A stretch of DNA of 64,000 nt from Tillandsia leiboldiana. Taxonomy: Eukaryota > Streptophyta > Magnoliopsida > Poales > Bromeliaceae. The stretch is from contig CM055077.1 of the NCBI GenBank assembly GCA_029204045.2, positions 7,331,221-7,395,220 on the forward strand, given 5' to 3'. Below the pieces are notes generated by a model. It had not been told where the DNA came from and did no database searches. It was given only the letters and a program-made list of their open reading frames with translations. Below, in pieces: positions 21,750-34,005 of the stretch; position 1 is the first letter of the stretch; each line of letters starts with the position of its first letter. A program made the translations under genes and the position numbers.

Positions 21750-22940
21750 AGGTGTAGAGGCAGCCGACGATGCCGTTCCTGAATTCATAGGGCAGTTAGA
21801 TCTGAAATGCCCCTACTTGCCACATTGGAAATAATGGTCATGCCTATTGGAACACGCTATCACCTGGTGCGCTCCACTGCAAATAATACACGATCGGTCC
21901 CCCCGCTTCTGTCCTCCTGTCTGTGTGCCCTTGGTCCCTTGCTGCGATCGCGGATGCTTGGGTGGTCTGCCACCACTGAAATAACCACCTCTAGGATGAG
22001 TCTAGGATCGCTTCTTGTCCCTGTTACGGTCGGAACCCTCCTGCCGGGCACGGGTAACTACCGCCCCACGCTCCACCAAAGTGGCCCTGTCGACCACCTG
22101 CTGAAAAGTCTTCAGATCAGCTGACTGTACCAGCCGGAAGATGTCGCTCCTCAACCCATCCACGAAAAGGCGGGCATTATGAGACTCGTCCTTAATGACG
22201 AAGGGAACGCAATTGGCCAGTCTCACAAACTCCCGCTGATACTCCATCACTGCACGGTTCCCCTGCTTGATGTTCTTTAAATCATCCTCCAGCTGTTGTT
22301 TAACGCTGTCAGAAAAGAAAGCCCTGAACAGCTTCTCCTGAAAAGTAGTCCATGAAGGAAAAGCAGTGCCCCTGGAAGGATCGGGTCGCACTGTCTTCCA
22401 CCAGATACGGGCGGTTCCTTCAAGAAAGTGAACTGCCAAGGGAACTCGCTCATTCTCCTCCATCATCAGGTCCTTGAAAAGTTTCTCCATAGTGTCCACC
22501 TACTTTTCCACGACCCAAGGATCGGTCGTCTCTCCCTCGAAAACATGCGGGTCGTATTTTTGAAATTCCGCCAAGTTTGCCCTTACCCTTGCCCGTTCCG
22601 TCTGTAGGGTAGTACCCCCTCCTGCAGCAGCAGTGGGCAAGGTAGGGGAGGGTGCAGTCATGGTCTCCCTCATAGGGTCCTCGGCAGTAGCCCCCGGCGT
22701 AGGTCCTGAAGCCACTGGCGAAGGAGCATCCGAGGGTGTCGTCGCCTGAACCTGCGATACTCCTGTTGTAGTGGTCTGAGTAGGAGTAGCTACATCACCA
22801 CCTGCTGCCGGCGAGTCCGCCACAGGTACAACCAGCTCAGAAGGAGGGGTCTGGGCAGCAGTTGCTGGCGCAGCCGTCTGCTGCGCTATCCGCTGTACCA
22901 GCTCTGTGAGCGCCGACAACTGCCCTGACATGTCCTGCAC
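21750..22940 (-). pseudogene. Gypsy gag, broken
   Basis: 22940-22503 encodes a start rich in A, P, T and Q, then FQKYDPHVFEGETTDPW. A stop directly after WVVEK (22500-22502) interrupts it. 22499-22002 is the capsid core (ARIWWKTVRPD, FRAFFSDSVKQQLEDDL, MEYQREFVRLANCVPF). A CCHC knuckle follows at about 21790-21835, with a stop inside the motif. The order gag, PR, RT, RNase H, IN is that of Gypsy. Confidence 0.85.
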
Positions 22941-23240
22941 CTGCTACCGAAGTAACCGGTTCTCGGCAGCTAACGAAGTCTCCGCAGCTGTAGGCCTCGC
23001 CCCATTCTCTCCTCTGCCATCAGTTGACGACCTAGTACGGCCATAATCTGTGCACATAAATTACGGAGTTACACTAAAATTTAACCGACATAGTAACCGA
23101 GTCACATAAAACAAAATCCGAGTATACCCACGCTCTCACGTAACTAAGACTTTGGTTGTTTCATCGGTCAACCGCATGTAATATTGTATATCGTGGATGT
23201 TGGACACCAATTTTAAAAACACCGTGGTTGATGCCGTTTT

Positions 23241-23252
23241 TCTCTGATACCA
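23241..23252 (-). other. Primer-binding site of the minus-strand Gypsy element
   Basis: The minus strand reads TGGTATCAGAGA, close to the initiator-Met tRNA match TGGTATCAGAGC with one mismatch, eight bases from the LTR end at 23261. Confidence 0.8.
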
Positions 23253-23260
23253 TCTTAATC

Positions 23261-25116
23261 TGTCATGCCCTGGGAGTAGTTTTAAAGCAGAAAATGCCAT
23301 AAATTTTTTTTTGAAAGCCTCCCGCCCTGGCACGCGCATAGATCCGCCACATGTATAGGTTCTCTTTGTAAAGCGGACAGAGTCTCCCCTGCACATGCAC
23401 GGCGTCGCAAATACAATCATACATCAACCACACATATTTTTTTTGTATACAGAGTACCAAGTCTAAAAGAGTATTCATATTGAAAACATCGCCTATCCGG
23501 CGTATCAAAAGTTCGAAAGGATAAAACCACAAGTTTAAAAGCAGTGTCCACATGACACTTAGTTTTCTAAAACTATTTTCGCAAATCCTTTTTATGTCAA
23601 AACCCGCGTCCACACGGCGCATCTAAAATAAACTGTAACAAAACATAATCTCATGATATATAACTAGCTAAACAGTAAATCCACGAATCCGTCTCAACAT
23701 CCACATCATCCACAATATCTAAAACCACATGCATGAAAGCTAACCGACTAAAATAACCAAATAAACAGATAAGGAAGAGTACCACCAGTCTGGGAAAGGC
23801 TAACACTCCCTAGTCGCAACCTCACCTCCGTCCTGCCTCACCTCCGTCCTGGGCCCCACCCCGACTGAACCTGTCATATAGTGGGAGTCGGTGACATAAA
23901 CAAGTATGGATAAGAACAACTATAATAATGATGCTGCAATAATACTAGTAATAAAAACCAAACCGTAAACCAGAGCATCCACAAACCCATACTGCTACCA
24001 CTCGTATCCCTTCGAGAACCATAGAACATAGCCGCCATGTTGGTCCGGGGACCTCAGGCAAAAAATAGTCCAGCTCAGAACCTGGTGCAAAACAACCCCC
24101 TACTACAAAACTGCAGCACCGCAAATAACCGCAAAGGGTCCCCTATGCACGTCGCCACGTAGGGATCACGGGTCAAACAAATCACCTCTCCGGAAAAGTA
24201 TACCGACACGGTGACCAAACCGCTGGTGTGCGTGAAAGCGCCATGAGCATGACGATCATAGAACATGTGCTATAAATCCTCCTGCGACAGTCAGTCGCTC
24301 CAGTGTAGCATAAATATCAGATAGCAACGAAACAGGGGTTAGTCAATAAATTCTTATCCTTTGGTGTATCATACTGTCACATTTACCGTAACCTACTACC
24401 ACACAACCGTCATCCGACAATAATAACAATAAAGAAGAAGGAAATGGTTAAATAAAAGCCATTCAACAACATTCCCTTTTTCGGATTAGGGTACCCACCT
24501 CAAACGGAGACAGACAATCACACTTGTGACCCTCCTAAGCCTTTGTAACGTTACCCGGACCTTGCTCCGACAGGAAAGACGAAATGATTCCGATTTCCGG
24601 CGATGGTGGTGTTCCGAATCCGATCTCCGGTGATGGCGACATTTTTTATTTCGATCTCCGGCACGCACAACAAGGAAGAAGAAGAAGAAGCCCGATCTTT
24701 AAAGAAATCTTAGAAAATACGGTATTTAGGATTTTATTTTCTTTTCTTTTTGTGTACCTATGAAAGTCCCAATTCTCCGATATTTATAAGAGATTTTTCA
24801 ACAGATTTTCTCGATAAGCATCTCAAACCTCCGAAATGTCCCATAATCGCCAATGCGGATCCCGATGCACCTAAAATCTTAACGGGTTCCGAAAAATTCC
24901 AAACTTACCTTTTCGGACCCATTAACATCAAAACCTCATTCCGGAAGATCCGTAAGTCGGTTTTTAAATCCAATCGTACCGCCGTTCTCCGTTCAACGAG
25001 CTTTACAACAAATTGGCATAAAAAACACAAAATTCCACAAGGAACCTAAGTCAAGAATTTTACTCTAAAAACTAACTTTATTCCATAAATAAAATTTAAA
25101 AGTCAGTGCTATTACA
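23261..25116 (-). repeat. 5' LTR of the minus-strand Gypsy element
   Basis: On the minus strand it ends CAGGGCATGACA next to the primer site. The most likely start is TGTAATAGCACTGAC at 25116, which resembles the TGTAGTAATCC start of the LTR at 41270. A TATA-like CTTATAAATA lies on the minus strand at about 24781-24790. The far boundary is uncertain, since no partner LTR is left for comparison. There is no gene inside. Confidence 0.65.
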
Positions 25117-25256
25117 AGTGAACAGAGAGAGAGAGATAGAGAGAGAGAAGGAGACGCTTAGATATGAGGTAGAGGCATCTACAACGTAGGGTAGCTCCAT
25201 AGGTCTAGATTACAACCCAGAAGATCCAATCGGGGTCGGAATTAACCTCCACCGAG

Positions 25257-25301
<45 letters not shown>

Positions 25302-25699
25302 CGAGGAGCGAGAGAGGTAGAGAAAAAAGGATCATAGAAGAAGAAAAAAAAAGAAAGAGAAAGACGAAAAGAGAGAGAGAGAGAGAGGCATAAGAGGCTA
25401 TGTTATTATTATTTTTTGGGAGGGGGAGAGAGAGATAAGAAAGAGATAAGATAGAGGAGGAAAAAAAAAGAAAAGAAAAGAAAGAAAGGGGAAGGGGTAG
25501 GGGGAGATGAGAGGTTGCCACGTGGCCTTTTAAAACTGTCAATTAATAGTATGTATGTATAGATGTATAGATATGATTTCACAAACTTTTTTCATAATAA
25601 TTTTATAATTATACTGGTATAAAAACAGTATAAAAAAAAATTGTCTTTAGTGTATAAAAAAAAGATGATGAATGATTCATTATTTTCTCAATTTTAAAG
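25117..25699. repeat. GA-rich simple sequence and AT-rich spacer
   Basis: GA runs lie at about 25123-25150, 25259-25300 and 25368-25388, with purine-rich sequence up to 25510. The rest is AT-rich. No gene is seen. GA repeats are common in plant promoters, and this one is 0.6-1 kb upstream of the host gene. Confidence 0.8.
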
Positions 25700-25932
25700 A
25701 AAAATGCTAGATGTACAACCCAAATGGGGTGTACACCTAGCACTTCTCATTCTTAAAGGAAAATGCTAGATGTACACCCCAAATGAGGTGTACATCTTAC
25801 ACCTACCCCATCCTGGAGGTGGGTGAATTCTACTCGTCACATCGATATGACGAGTGAATGAATACCCACCCTAAGATGGGGTTGGTGTAGGATGTACACC
25901 CTATTTAGGGTGTACACCCAGCACTTCTCATT
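25700..25932. mobile_element. Foldback MITE plus a miniature copy of its ends
   Basis: 25759-25932 folds on itself. The left arm runs from AAAATGCTAGATGTACACCC to GGAGGTGGGT, the right arm is its near-perfect complement over about 65 bases, and the centre holds the inverted repeat ACTCGTCA/TGACGAGT. Directly before it, 25701-25757 has only the two outer ends (GCTAGATGTACAACC and GGTGTACACCTAGCACTTC) joined together. No coding capacity; a non-autonomous DNA element. It lies 150-350 bases upstream of the gene's likely transcript start. Confidence 0.75.
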
Positions 25933-26039
25933 TTTAAAAGGTTAAAATAAAAAAAAATTCTGATTTTACTGCAACTTGAAAAGACCAGCTCACCAGCAAG
26001 AGGTGGAACCGCAATCCAGGTCGGCGAACAAATTCTAAA

Positions 26040-26280
26040 CGCGCGTCTATTAAGAGCCTCTCATCACTTCTACATAAATAAAATTCGTTTTCGCGAACTC
26101 AAACCCGATCTTTCGAAAGGGGAGCGCCCGCGAGAACGATTCCGAGCCTCAGTTCTCTGACCTTCGATTTCTTTCCGGATCTCCCCTTCTTTCTCTCTCG
26201 GAAACCCTAATTCGTGAACCGGCGAGGAGTTCCCCCTTTCCAATCTTTTGTAACCCTAGCTCGACGAAGAGGACGATCTG
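26040..26280 (+). promoter_or_regulatory. Promoter and first, non-coding exon of the export-factor gene
   Basis: ACATAAATAAAA at about 26071 could serve as a TATA element. The following GC-richer, CT-rich sequence has the look of a plant 5' UTR. The donor CTG/GTTAGT at 26278-26286 ends the exon. The exact transcript start cannot be read from sequence. Confidence 0.5.
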
Positions 26281-27885
26281 GTTAGTTTCTTCTCTCTCTT
26301 GTAGGTCTTTAATCCTCCGTTTTTTTTTTCTCATTTTGATTTCTTCTTTTTTTTTTTCTCATTATTCTTAAGAAATTTGAGAATCGCGTTGAATTTTGCG
26401 GTTTTTGGTAGTGCTTTCGATCTATTTTGTCATTGTTCTTTAGAAATTTAGAATCAACTAGAAATTTACGGGTTTTTTAGGTTTTTCGTTTCGATCGATT
26501 TACTTGTGGATTGTCATGGCTTCCAGATTTAATTTGTTCTATTTTTCCGTGGTATAAGCTTGTGCGGTAGGTGTTTTGTTTGGTCGGTATGATCAGTTTA
26601 TGATAGAACGGGTGGATTTTGAGTCTAAGGTAGTGTTTCACTTTTGATCTCTTCGGTATAGGTTCTCTTTGAGTGCTTCTAGCTTTGCATCCTAGGATTT
26701 GGGTTTTTGGGTTTCAGATTTAGGGCTTCAGTTTATTTATTCATGTTTTCAGGTAAATACGTGTTGTAATATATTATCACTTTATGTTTACCCTTTTTTT
26801 TGGCTTCCGGGTTGCTCAAGTGGTGAATATCTGAAATTTTATTTGAAACTTTGCTGCATAAACTCTAATTTAAGTTTTTAAGTTTAAGCTTTGGCGCTTT
26901 GCATCCAAGGTTTCATTCTTTATGCTTTAATTTACCATATTTTCTCCTTTGACAATAGCATCATATATTTTGGCCTATGCGCTAATATAGTAAGGAAAAT
27001 TATTACAACCTCTGGAAAGTCTTAATAACAGGCTTTAATTTCTCTTAAAAAGTATATATTATTAGAGAGATTGGGATATGTGTGAATATTTTTTGTTTTG
27101 TACAATCTTGGTTGCAAAGAACTGGCTTCAATAAATTTTGTTCTGATTTTAGTATAATTGTTTGAAATATTAGAAAGTTGCCTTTTTTCGCTTGGTTGTA
27201 TTTCTACTCTCGCACACTGTAAGCTATTGTGTTTATTACATGGAACTGAAGGATCTATACGACTAATGTACTTCAAAATGCTGTAAGACTTTAGGCTATA
27301 GAGGAGATTGTAGATGTCTTTTTATTACTTGTAATGCTGAAAACCAATGAGTACATAATCTTGTCTGTTTGGCCCTGCTTCTACTTTTGCTGTCAGCTGC
27401 AACCACCTTAAGTAGAATGTTTGGCAAACAAAAAATTCAAGCACTTCTGCTGTGGTGGAAGCAGATATGGGATTATAAACCCTGAAATCAGAAGCTCCAG
27501 TTTGGATCTTCTGACTCTGCTACAGAATATTTTTTGGGGGGGTCTTTCTATATCGTGCGTCTTCTATTGGCTTTACTAAAAGAAAATACTTCTTCAAGCT
27601 CCAGTACTAGCTACAGCGGGGTGAAGCTGGTCCTTATCAACTTTGATTATTCCCAATCATTTTTCTTTTCTCAAATGATGATTGGCCTCTTATTACATTA
27701 CATGATTTATTCCTCACCACTAACAGTCTCAGCAGTGCCTCTCTTGGTATCTTTGAGGGTTACTTTTAGGAATTTCTTTTTTTTTGAGAGAACTTTTAGG
27801 AATTTCTGTGAATATTTCCGTCTTATTCTGGAAATTTCCCATACTATATAGTTGTGGTACTTACTTTTGCTTTGTATTTTTTTAG
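26281..27885 (+). other. Intron in the 5' UTR
   Basis: It runs from GTTAGTTTC at 26281 to TTTTTTTAG at 27885, directly before the start codon. The 1605 bases are T-rich and lack a supported gene. Long leader introns are common in plant housekeeping genes. Confidence 0.6.
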
Positions 27886-30800
27886 ATGGATGCCAAGCCA
27901 ATAACAACTGAAGCTATTGCTATCACTGAGAAAAAGATGGACATGACTCTAGGTATGCTTTTTGCTTGGCTTGTCTCTTATCAAAACTTTTCCAGTTACT
28001 ATACCTGGGAATCAGCTAATTTGGTCTTATTTTTTACTGTTTTGTTCTAGACGATATTATTAAAATGTCGAAGAAAAATAATTCAAAAGTCAAAAGACCA
28101 CCAAGGATGCCTGTGAGTATTCCATCTTTCTGAAAGACAAAATTTGGCATAGATCTTTTTGTTGCAATGTAGTTGTTGATGCTAATTTTCATAATTGTAG
28201 AATAAAAGCCGAGGCTTTCCCAATGGTAATCCTTCTCAAGGTAACTCCAAGGTTCAGAGGTTCATGGATTCTAGGTCATCAATCAGACAGGTACTTAAGA
28301 TGAAACAAATTTTTTATTTTTTTCCTTCTGAAATGTTGTATGTACTTAACATGGTTGATGTATTCTTTTTTTGGATATCTGTTTTATCTGTAGGGTGTAC
28401 TTGCTCAGAGGAGGTCGAATTTTCGAGGGAACCAATTTCCTGTAACAACACAAGTTGCTAAGAAGGCTGCAGCCATGCCTATACGGAACAGGGTGGCCAA
28501 TTGGGGCAAGCCAAGGTATGATCTAATTTTTTTCTATTTCTCCTCTGCCTTCTAGCACAAATTTTCTTGATCAGTTTTCTCAACTTCTCTTAGTTCCTAT
28601 CTTTCTGCAGGTAAACAATTATTACTTTTCTCCGATGGAACGGTCTTAAACATGCATTCAACCGTATAGTTACAGTCATAAGTGGACCAATGTGCTGGTT
28701 GATGGGCTGAACTGTAGCTCAATTACACTTGATAACAGTCGGCTTTTCTTCTGTGCTTTGGAAATCCTTTTTACTTGTTTTCATGTGATGCAAGAAGAGA
28801 TGAGTCGTTTACGTACTACTTTGATCAGTGGACAATATTTGAAGATGCATATTCTTCTTCATTTGGATAGGTTAAACGCACAAAGGCCATAAATTCAAGT
28901 TTTGTACACTAAATCACCTCACTGCATTGCTGCAATGAGAGAGCTCCGGATCTTGAGAAGACTACAGACTACTGCACAATTTAGCGTGCAGTTGATATTG
29001 TGCCTACGAATTGTAGTAGAGAAAGTTCTGGTCTCCGGTAGCTCCTTTTTCCACATTTGACCACTAGATGTATTATCTTTTGGCTCTGGTGATGTTAGGG
29101 GATGTGGGCGTTTTAATTTATGTGGATTCATAGTAAAAAGCGGTGCATTCGTATAAGTCATGCATACGTCTAATCTTCTCCTTAAATTTTGAGCTTCCTT
29201 CGCGGCTTTTGAAGGTTATGCTCATAGATACAAGCAATGAGGCATGGCTGCAAGTTAAACTTTATCCGGATAAAACGTCTATTGGGAAAATCATATGGTG
29301 GTTGATATTATATGGTTTGATTATCGAGTCTGTAACAAATGATGCTAGCTGTTTTGGTGAAGACAAATTCAGGCAGAGGACTAATCTTTGTTATTTGATC
29401 TTTTTATCTTTGGTTTCAAAGTATATCTCGATCTCGTTTCTAGAGCGGACAAAAGGTCCCAGGGTCCAAATCTTTGATTTAGGATCTCATTATTTGAAGC
29501 ACAATGGTTTCTGCAATGCTATTCCAGTGGTCCAAGTGGCGATGGAGATATATGGACAGGTGTTTAAGATGTATCTGCTACGTGGGATTGTAATCTTGGT
29601 AACTAATGCTCACAGGACTTCCAAGTGTGATATATCTTTTTGCAGCCGATGGTACTAAGAAAATGTTAAAAACTGGTTTCCCATATTTGGTGAGAATTTG
29701 AAAATCCAGGAGAGTGCAGAAAATAATGCAAGTTGAGAAGGGAAACTACTTTTTTCATAGTCTGGCGCCTATCTAGTGATCGGTTTGTTTAGGTTCTTTC
29801 TTTCTCTTTAAGGATCCACTCATGTTTTAACTGTGTCTGGTAAGTCACACAAACCTCTGTGTAGAGTGGGTTACTGGTGAGAGAATAATCTGCTATCATC
29901 TCCATTTGCTCTGTATTAACAGTCTTGCTAAAACTTCCAATACTGCTTGCTTTTATTAACAACAGGTTTCTTATGCAGAGTTGCACCAGCATCAGTACAA
30001 AGGAGGGATGCTGCTGTTGGGAAGGTAAATATTAATTTTTTTTAATTCTATTGAAGTATGCTCATAATCGTGTATGGACCATGCGGAGCAGAGATCTCTT
30101 CCTTAAGGTTACTGTTTGATATATGTTTATTAAACTATGAAGATTATGACTCCATGCACTTCTAGATGACGAGATCATTTTTCTGGAGTACTTGTCTCAT
30201 CATATAATTTTCAATATACCGATTGTAAGATTTAGGTTGTAGTTGCATGTTTTCTTTTACTTTTGATTTTTTTCGTTTTCAGTGATGAGAGCTCATTAAA
30301 TCTGGACTGGAATATGGACTAAAATGTTCTTAATCTTCATTCTTTCATACTACATGTCAGTTTTTACTGTTCTCTGCGTGGATAAATGCAAAGAGTTAAG
30401 GTAAAACAAACAATTATTTTCTCTTGGTACTTGGTTTCTTGCAGTTGCAAATTCAGCTATAAATGCTTTGCATGAAAACAGTATTTTTGCTGATTTGTAC
30501 TGTGTCTGTCATGTGCTGACACGTTAACCATTGTTTATCTTGCAAATTATACTGAGAAAAAAATATAATTTGGAGCCTAAAATCTTAGGCCTTGATTGGC
30601 ATCGTTTTTGTTTTTTGTTTTTTATTTTTTGAAATAGAATTTTGTATATCAAAAAGTGTAGGAGTTGGCAGTTGATTGATTGCAACCTTTTCATTCAAAG
30701 TGTTTACTTGACAACAAAAAATAAAAATTTGAAAGCAACTTCTTTTTGCTTCCAAATTTTTTTTAGACAAGTTACATCTATATACTTAGCCAGATGCATT

Positions 30801-31633
30801 GTAAGCTAGCTAACAAAAGTCTCTTTTCCAACACGTCAAATTGTATAAAATTAGTGTTTAAAAAATAAAAAAACAAATACGATACCAAACAGGGTACGAT
30901 ACCAAACGAGGCTAACTTTTTAATAGCAACCCAATCATACAGGTTGACATGTTATTTCTTGTATGTCATCCAGGTCTTCTGATGTATTTGAATATAATTG
31001 GTTTGTTTTATGTAATTAGGATTTTATGATTTTATTTTTTATGAACTCCTGATTTTTCTTCTCACGAGTACCTCCATCATCTTGAATTTTGTAAAGCTTG
31101 TTAGTTGTTACTGTTAATAGTTTTTCAAAGCCCTTATTTGATGATTTTATGAACAAAACTAGAAGATCATTCTCTCTTTATGGTTATTACACCCCATAAT
31201 CATTTGTATCCTCATTTCCACCCTCAAGTGCCAATCCAACACAACTGACAGCATACCTTCACCATATATATGACTTTCTTTGGAGTTCTTTATTTAGGTG
31301 TCTCTGTTACAACTTATGCATTGAAAGTTTACTTCTTGAAAGAAACTTCTGCTCCTTACTACCGTAAATTGAGATCCTTTATGAACTTTTGATTCTTACT
31401 ACTGACATATGCAGGATAAGATGTTGGTGCCAAAACAAAGGCCTCAAACCTTGGATGCACTGTTTGCAACCATGAAGGAGCAGAGGATGAGGAACATATC
31501 TCAGCAGCCAGCCGGTGGTAGTGGCCGTCAGGTTGCAGCACGGAGGCGTCGTAACCAGCAATGGCAAGTCAGAGGCGGCAATGGTGCTGCATCTGCCGCT
31601 AATGGTCAGAGATTTGGCAACTTTTCTCGGTGA
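27886..31633 (+). CDS. UIEF: UAP56-interacting mRNA export factor-like protein, six coding exons
   Basis: Coding exons: 27886-27952, 28051-28112, 28201-28290, 28394-28515, 29979-30024 and 31415-31633. They total 606 bases, exactly 201 codons plus stop, and every junction has GT and AG and keeps the frame. The protein is small and basic. Residues 17-31 (KMDMTLDDIIKMSKK) match the UAP56-binding motif of metazoan UIF and plant UIEF proteins. Residues 140-154 (QTLDALFATMKEQRM) look like a second, C-terminal UAP56-binding helix, as in ALY proteins. The middle and end are rich in R and G and suit RNA binding. The expected role is to bring the helicase UAP56 to nuclear mRNA for export. The family call rests on these motifs; the splice model is strong. 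Confidence 0.78.
28516..29978 (+). other. Long fourth coding-region intron with an incidental 171-codon frame
   Basis: The intron runs from GTATGATC to TTATGCAG. It contains an open frame at 29143-29658 with no recognisable domain and frequent hydrophobic residues. Retention would end the host protein early. I see no transposon ends in it. Confidence 0.5.
30588..30913. mobile_element. Possible hAT-type MITE in the last intron
   Basis: The left end GGCCTTGATTGGCATCG is the near-complement of the right end CGATACCAAACGAGGCT. The right end is doubled (CGATACCAAACAGGG then CGATACCAAACGAGG). Both are followed inward by GTTTTTT-type or complementary sequence. A clean target duplication is not visible. 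No coding capacity. Confidence 0.5.
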
Positions 31634-33467
31634 TGACTGCACTTTGCCTACAAATCACGTATTGCATACTTGTTTCGGTGATCTTCGTTGTTTGCTCTGA
31701 CATATTGCACGTCATCGTTTCACCTTTGATCTCTTCCTGCAACATGAATATGCCTATCTTGTAGTTTCGTTGTTTCTTTTCTGTTTTCTTTGCAAGAATA
31801 TTCAGGGAAACTTTTATGTAGCATATGGATTTTAGACGAGGATTTTATTGTCTGATGATTCCTTCAATATGTACTATAACTAGTTCTGCTATGTCAGAAG
31901 AGTATTTGCCTTCACCTCTCAGCAATATGGCTGACAGCTACTGCACGAACTTGGAACTACACAATTGTAATGTTAAGTTTTTGTTGCTTTTGGTGTTTTT
32001 TCTCTCTTTTAAAATCTCCGGGGTGTGACATCGTGCTTCCTATTATTGTTTTGCTAAATGTTGATGATGTCTAAGCTTGCTGGAGGAGCTTTCGCCAGTG
32101 TGGGTGGGTGTTTTTTTTCTTTTCACTTTTTATTACTAAAGTGATGAGGTGATTTACATGAATACAATCTTTCCACAATTTTATTTTATTCCATTTTATT
32201 TTTTTTATGGTTTGTTGTTGTTAATTTGATTTGGAATGTGAATGGAACTTAAAAATACTAGTCTCCAAATTGTATGGAGCTTTATCAGAAGGGGAGCTTA
32301 TTAGATTCAAAAGGCATAGTTGGGCATAGTTGTTTGAACTGAATACAGCAGTTGCGTTTTTTCTTTTTCCCTTTCTTGTACTCTTTCTGTCTTCCCCAGA
32401 TTTTTGCCATTGCAGAGGTCCTCTGTTTAAATCTGGTAAATCATGTGAGGCTCCGAAACTTTTTGGTATTGTATGCAGTAACTGTATTACCATGTCATGT
32501 GACGCTCTAGCTGGTTGATTGTTACTTCTGTTTTACTGGAAGTGGTTAATCTGATTAATCACTTAATTATACTACCGTCGTTGCTACATTTGTCCACAAA
32601 TTGAAAAGCGCTTAGAAGGAATCCGATAAATCTTATAACATAACATTGTGGTTTGTTGCATTTTTTTTTTTTCATGCTTCTTTTGCGTTTTAAAAATAAG
32701 AGATTGCCACCGCTGACGCTAACATGAGCCATCATTTTCTATAATTACCACTTATAGTTCTTCCCTCGAAACGGAGCAATCCAATTAGTGTAAGGTATTA
32801 TCATTTGAATATTTATAGGACAAAGGTGCTGGGTATACTTTTAATAGATGGTATAGAAATTCTACGAAAAATATGCTCACTTTTCTACATAGAAAGGTAT
32901 GATAAGAATTTCCTATACGGTATAGATATTAGAACTGTGCCGTTCTCAAAATGGATTCTCCCAACCAATTGTTATTTTTAAAAAGGTCCGAACATCTGGT
33001 TCGATGTTCATGAGATTCATGAATACAGCAGGGGAACAACCCCAAAAGCATAACTAAAAGTGTATAATGCTCGTATTTGGTCCTGAAAGTAGTCTTCAGC
33101 ACATTTTCATTTCTGATCCTCAACTGGATCCACTTTGTTGTCGTAGCCACGACAATGTTACCGGTTATTGCTATCTGTTTCTAATGCTATAATCAATACA
33201 ATCATTACCATTTCTTGCTACCACATCAACATGGCCGCCGCCGCCGCCGCCACCACCACGGCCATCTCCCACCACTACCAGCTGCCACCATCACAACACT
33301 ACCATAGCCACTCGCCTCCTATAGTTACCGTTAGCCCCCCAGCTACCGCTAGCACTGATGCCAACACCATAAACATTGCCCCCTAACTACTACTAGCACT
33401 GCTGCCACCACAACAACCATTGCCGACCTACTACATCACCTCTTGTCATCACATAACTATCATTATC
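31634..33467 (+). other. 3' UTR and intergenic spacer
   Basis: The 3' UTR probably ends within 200-400 bases of the stop; no strong single AATAAA signal stands out. Beyond that the sequence is AT-rich with no supported gene. A short GCC run at 33234-33252 and CAC-rich sequence to 33440 are low-complexity. Confidence 0.5.
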
Positions 33468-34005
33468 TGTCACGTCCCATCACCGTCTATTCGGTTAGTT
33501 CGGACACGCGCACAAACCAACCGAACGGGCAGAGTTTTTCCTATTTGCCCAAGACATCACAATTAATACAATTCAAGATGTTCCTACTCGAAATTGAATT
33601 CATACAATATTTGCGAAAGGAAAGTATAGAAAACATAAACAACTAACTATTACAAGCATTCGTCTAAGAAATACAATACATTTATATTTTTTTTTCTTTT
33701 TCTTTTATACAATATAAAATATTTATTACATTTTATCCTTTACATTTTATATTTAAGCGACTCGCTGACGAAAGGTATTTCTAGTCTCAACTTAAAAAGG
33801 CGCTATCTATTGAGCTACGCCTTTATCCCGTGCTACCGTGCACCTCACGGAAGAACATGTAAAATATGGGGATGAGAACTATAAAAATAGTTCCCAGTTG
33901 TTACGACTATCCAAGTGAGAAGTTCAACTCACCAGGTCCAAAGGAGGCAACTATAGTATATAGTGAACAATAATCTATAGGAATGTAAATCTATATTATA
34001 TGCAA
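33468..34005 (-). repeat. Possible minus-strand LTR fragment
   Basis: TGTCACGTCCC at about 33470 resembles the end of the minus-strand Gypsy-type LTRs at 13886 and 38268. Little else matches by eye, so this is a decayed fragment at best. No gene seen. Confidence 0.3.

Noticed and set aside
25210..25542. 110-codon minus-strand frame rich in L, S and F
   Set aside because: It is a translation of GA/CT simple repeats.
27360..27620. Possible MITE in the leader intron
   Set aside because: Some CTGCTTCTAC / GTGGAAGCAG complementarity is visible, but the ends and a target duplication could not be defined.
29143..29658. 171-codon plus-strand frame inside the host-gene intron
   Set aside because: It has no family signature, no splice or promoter support, and lies between two exons whose junction keeps the frame exactly.
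33232..33386. Short alanine-rich and histidine-rich frame beginning at a GCC run
   Set aside because: Low-complexity GCC and CAC repeats without a domain or splice signals.
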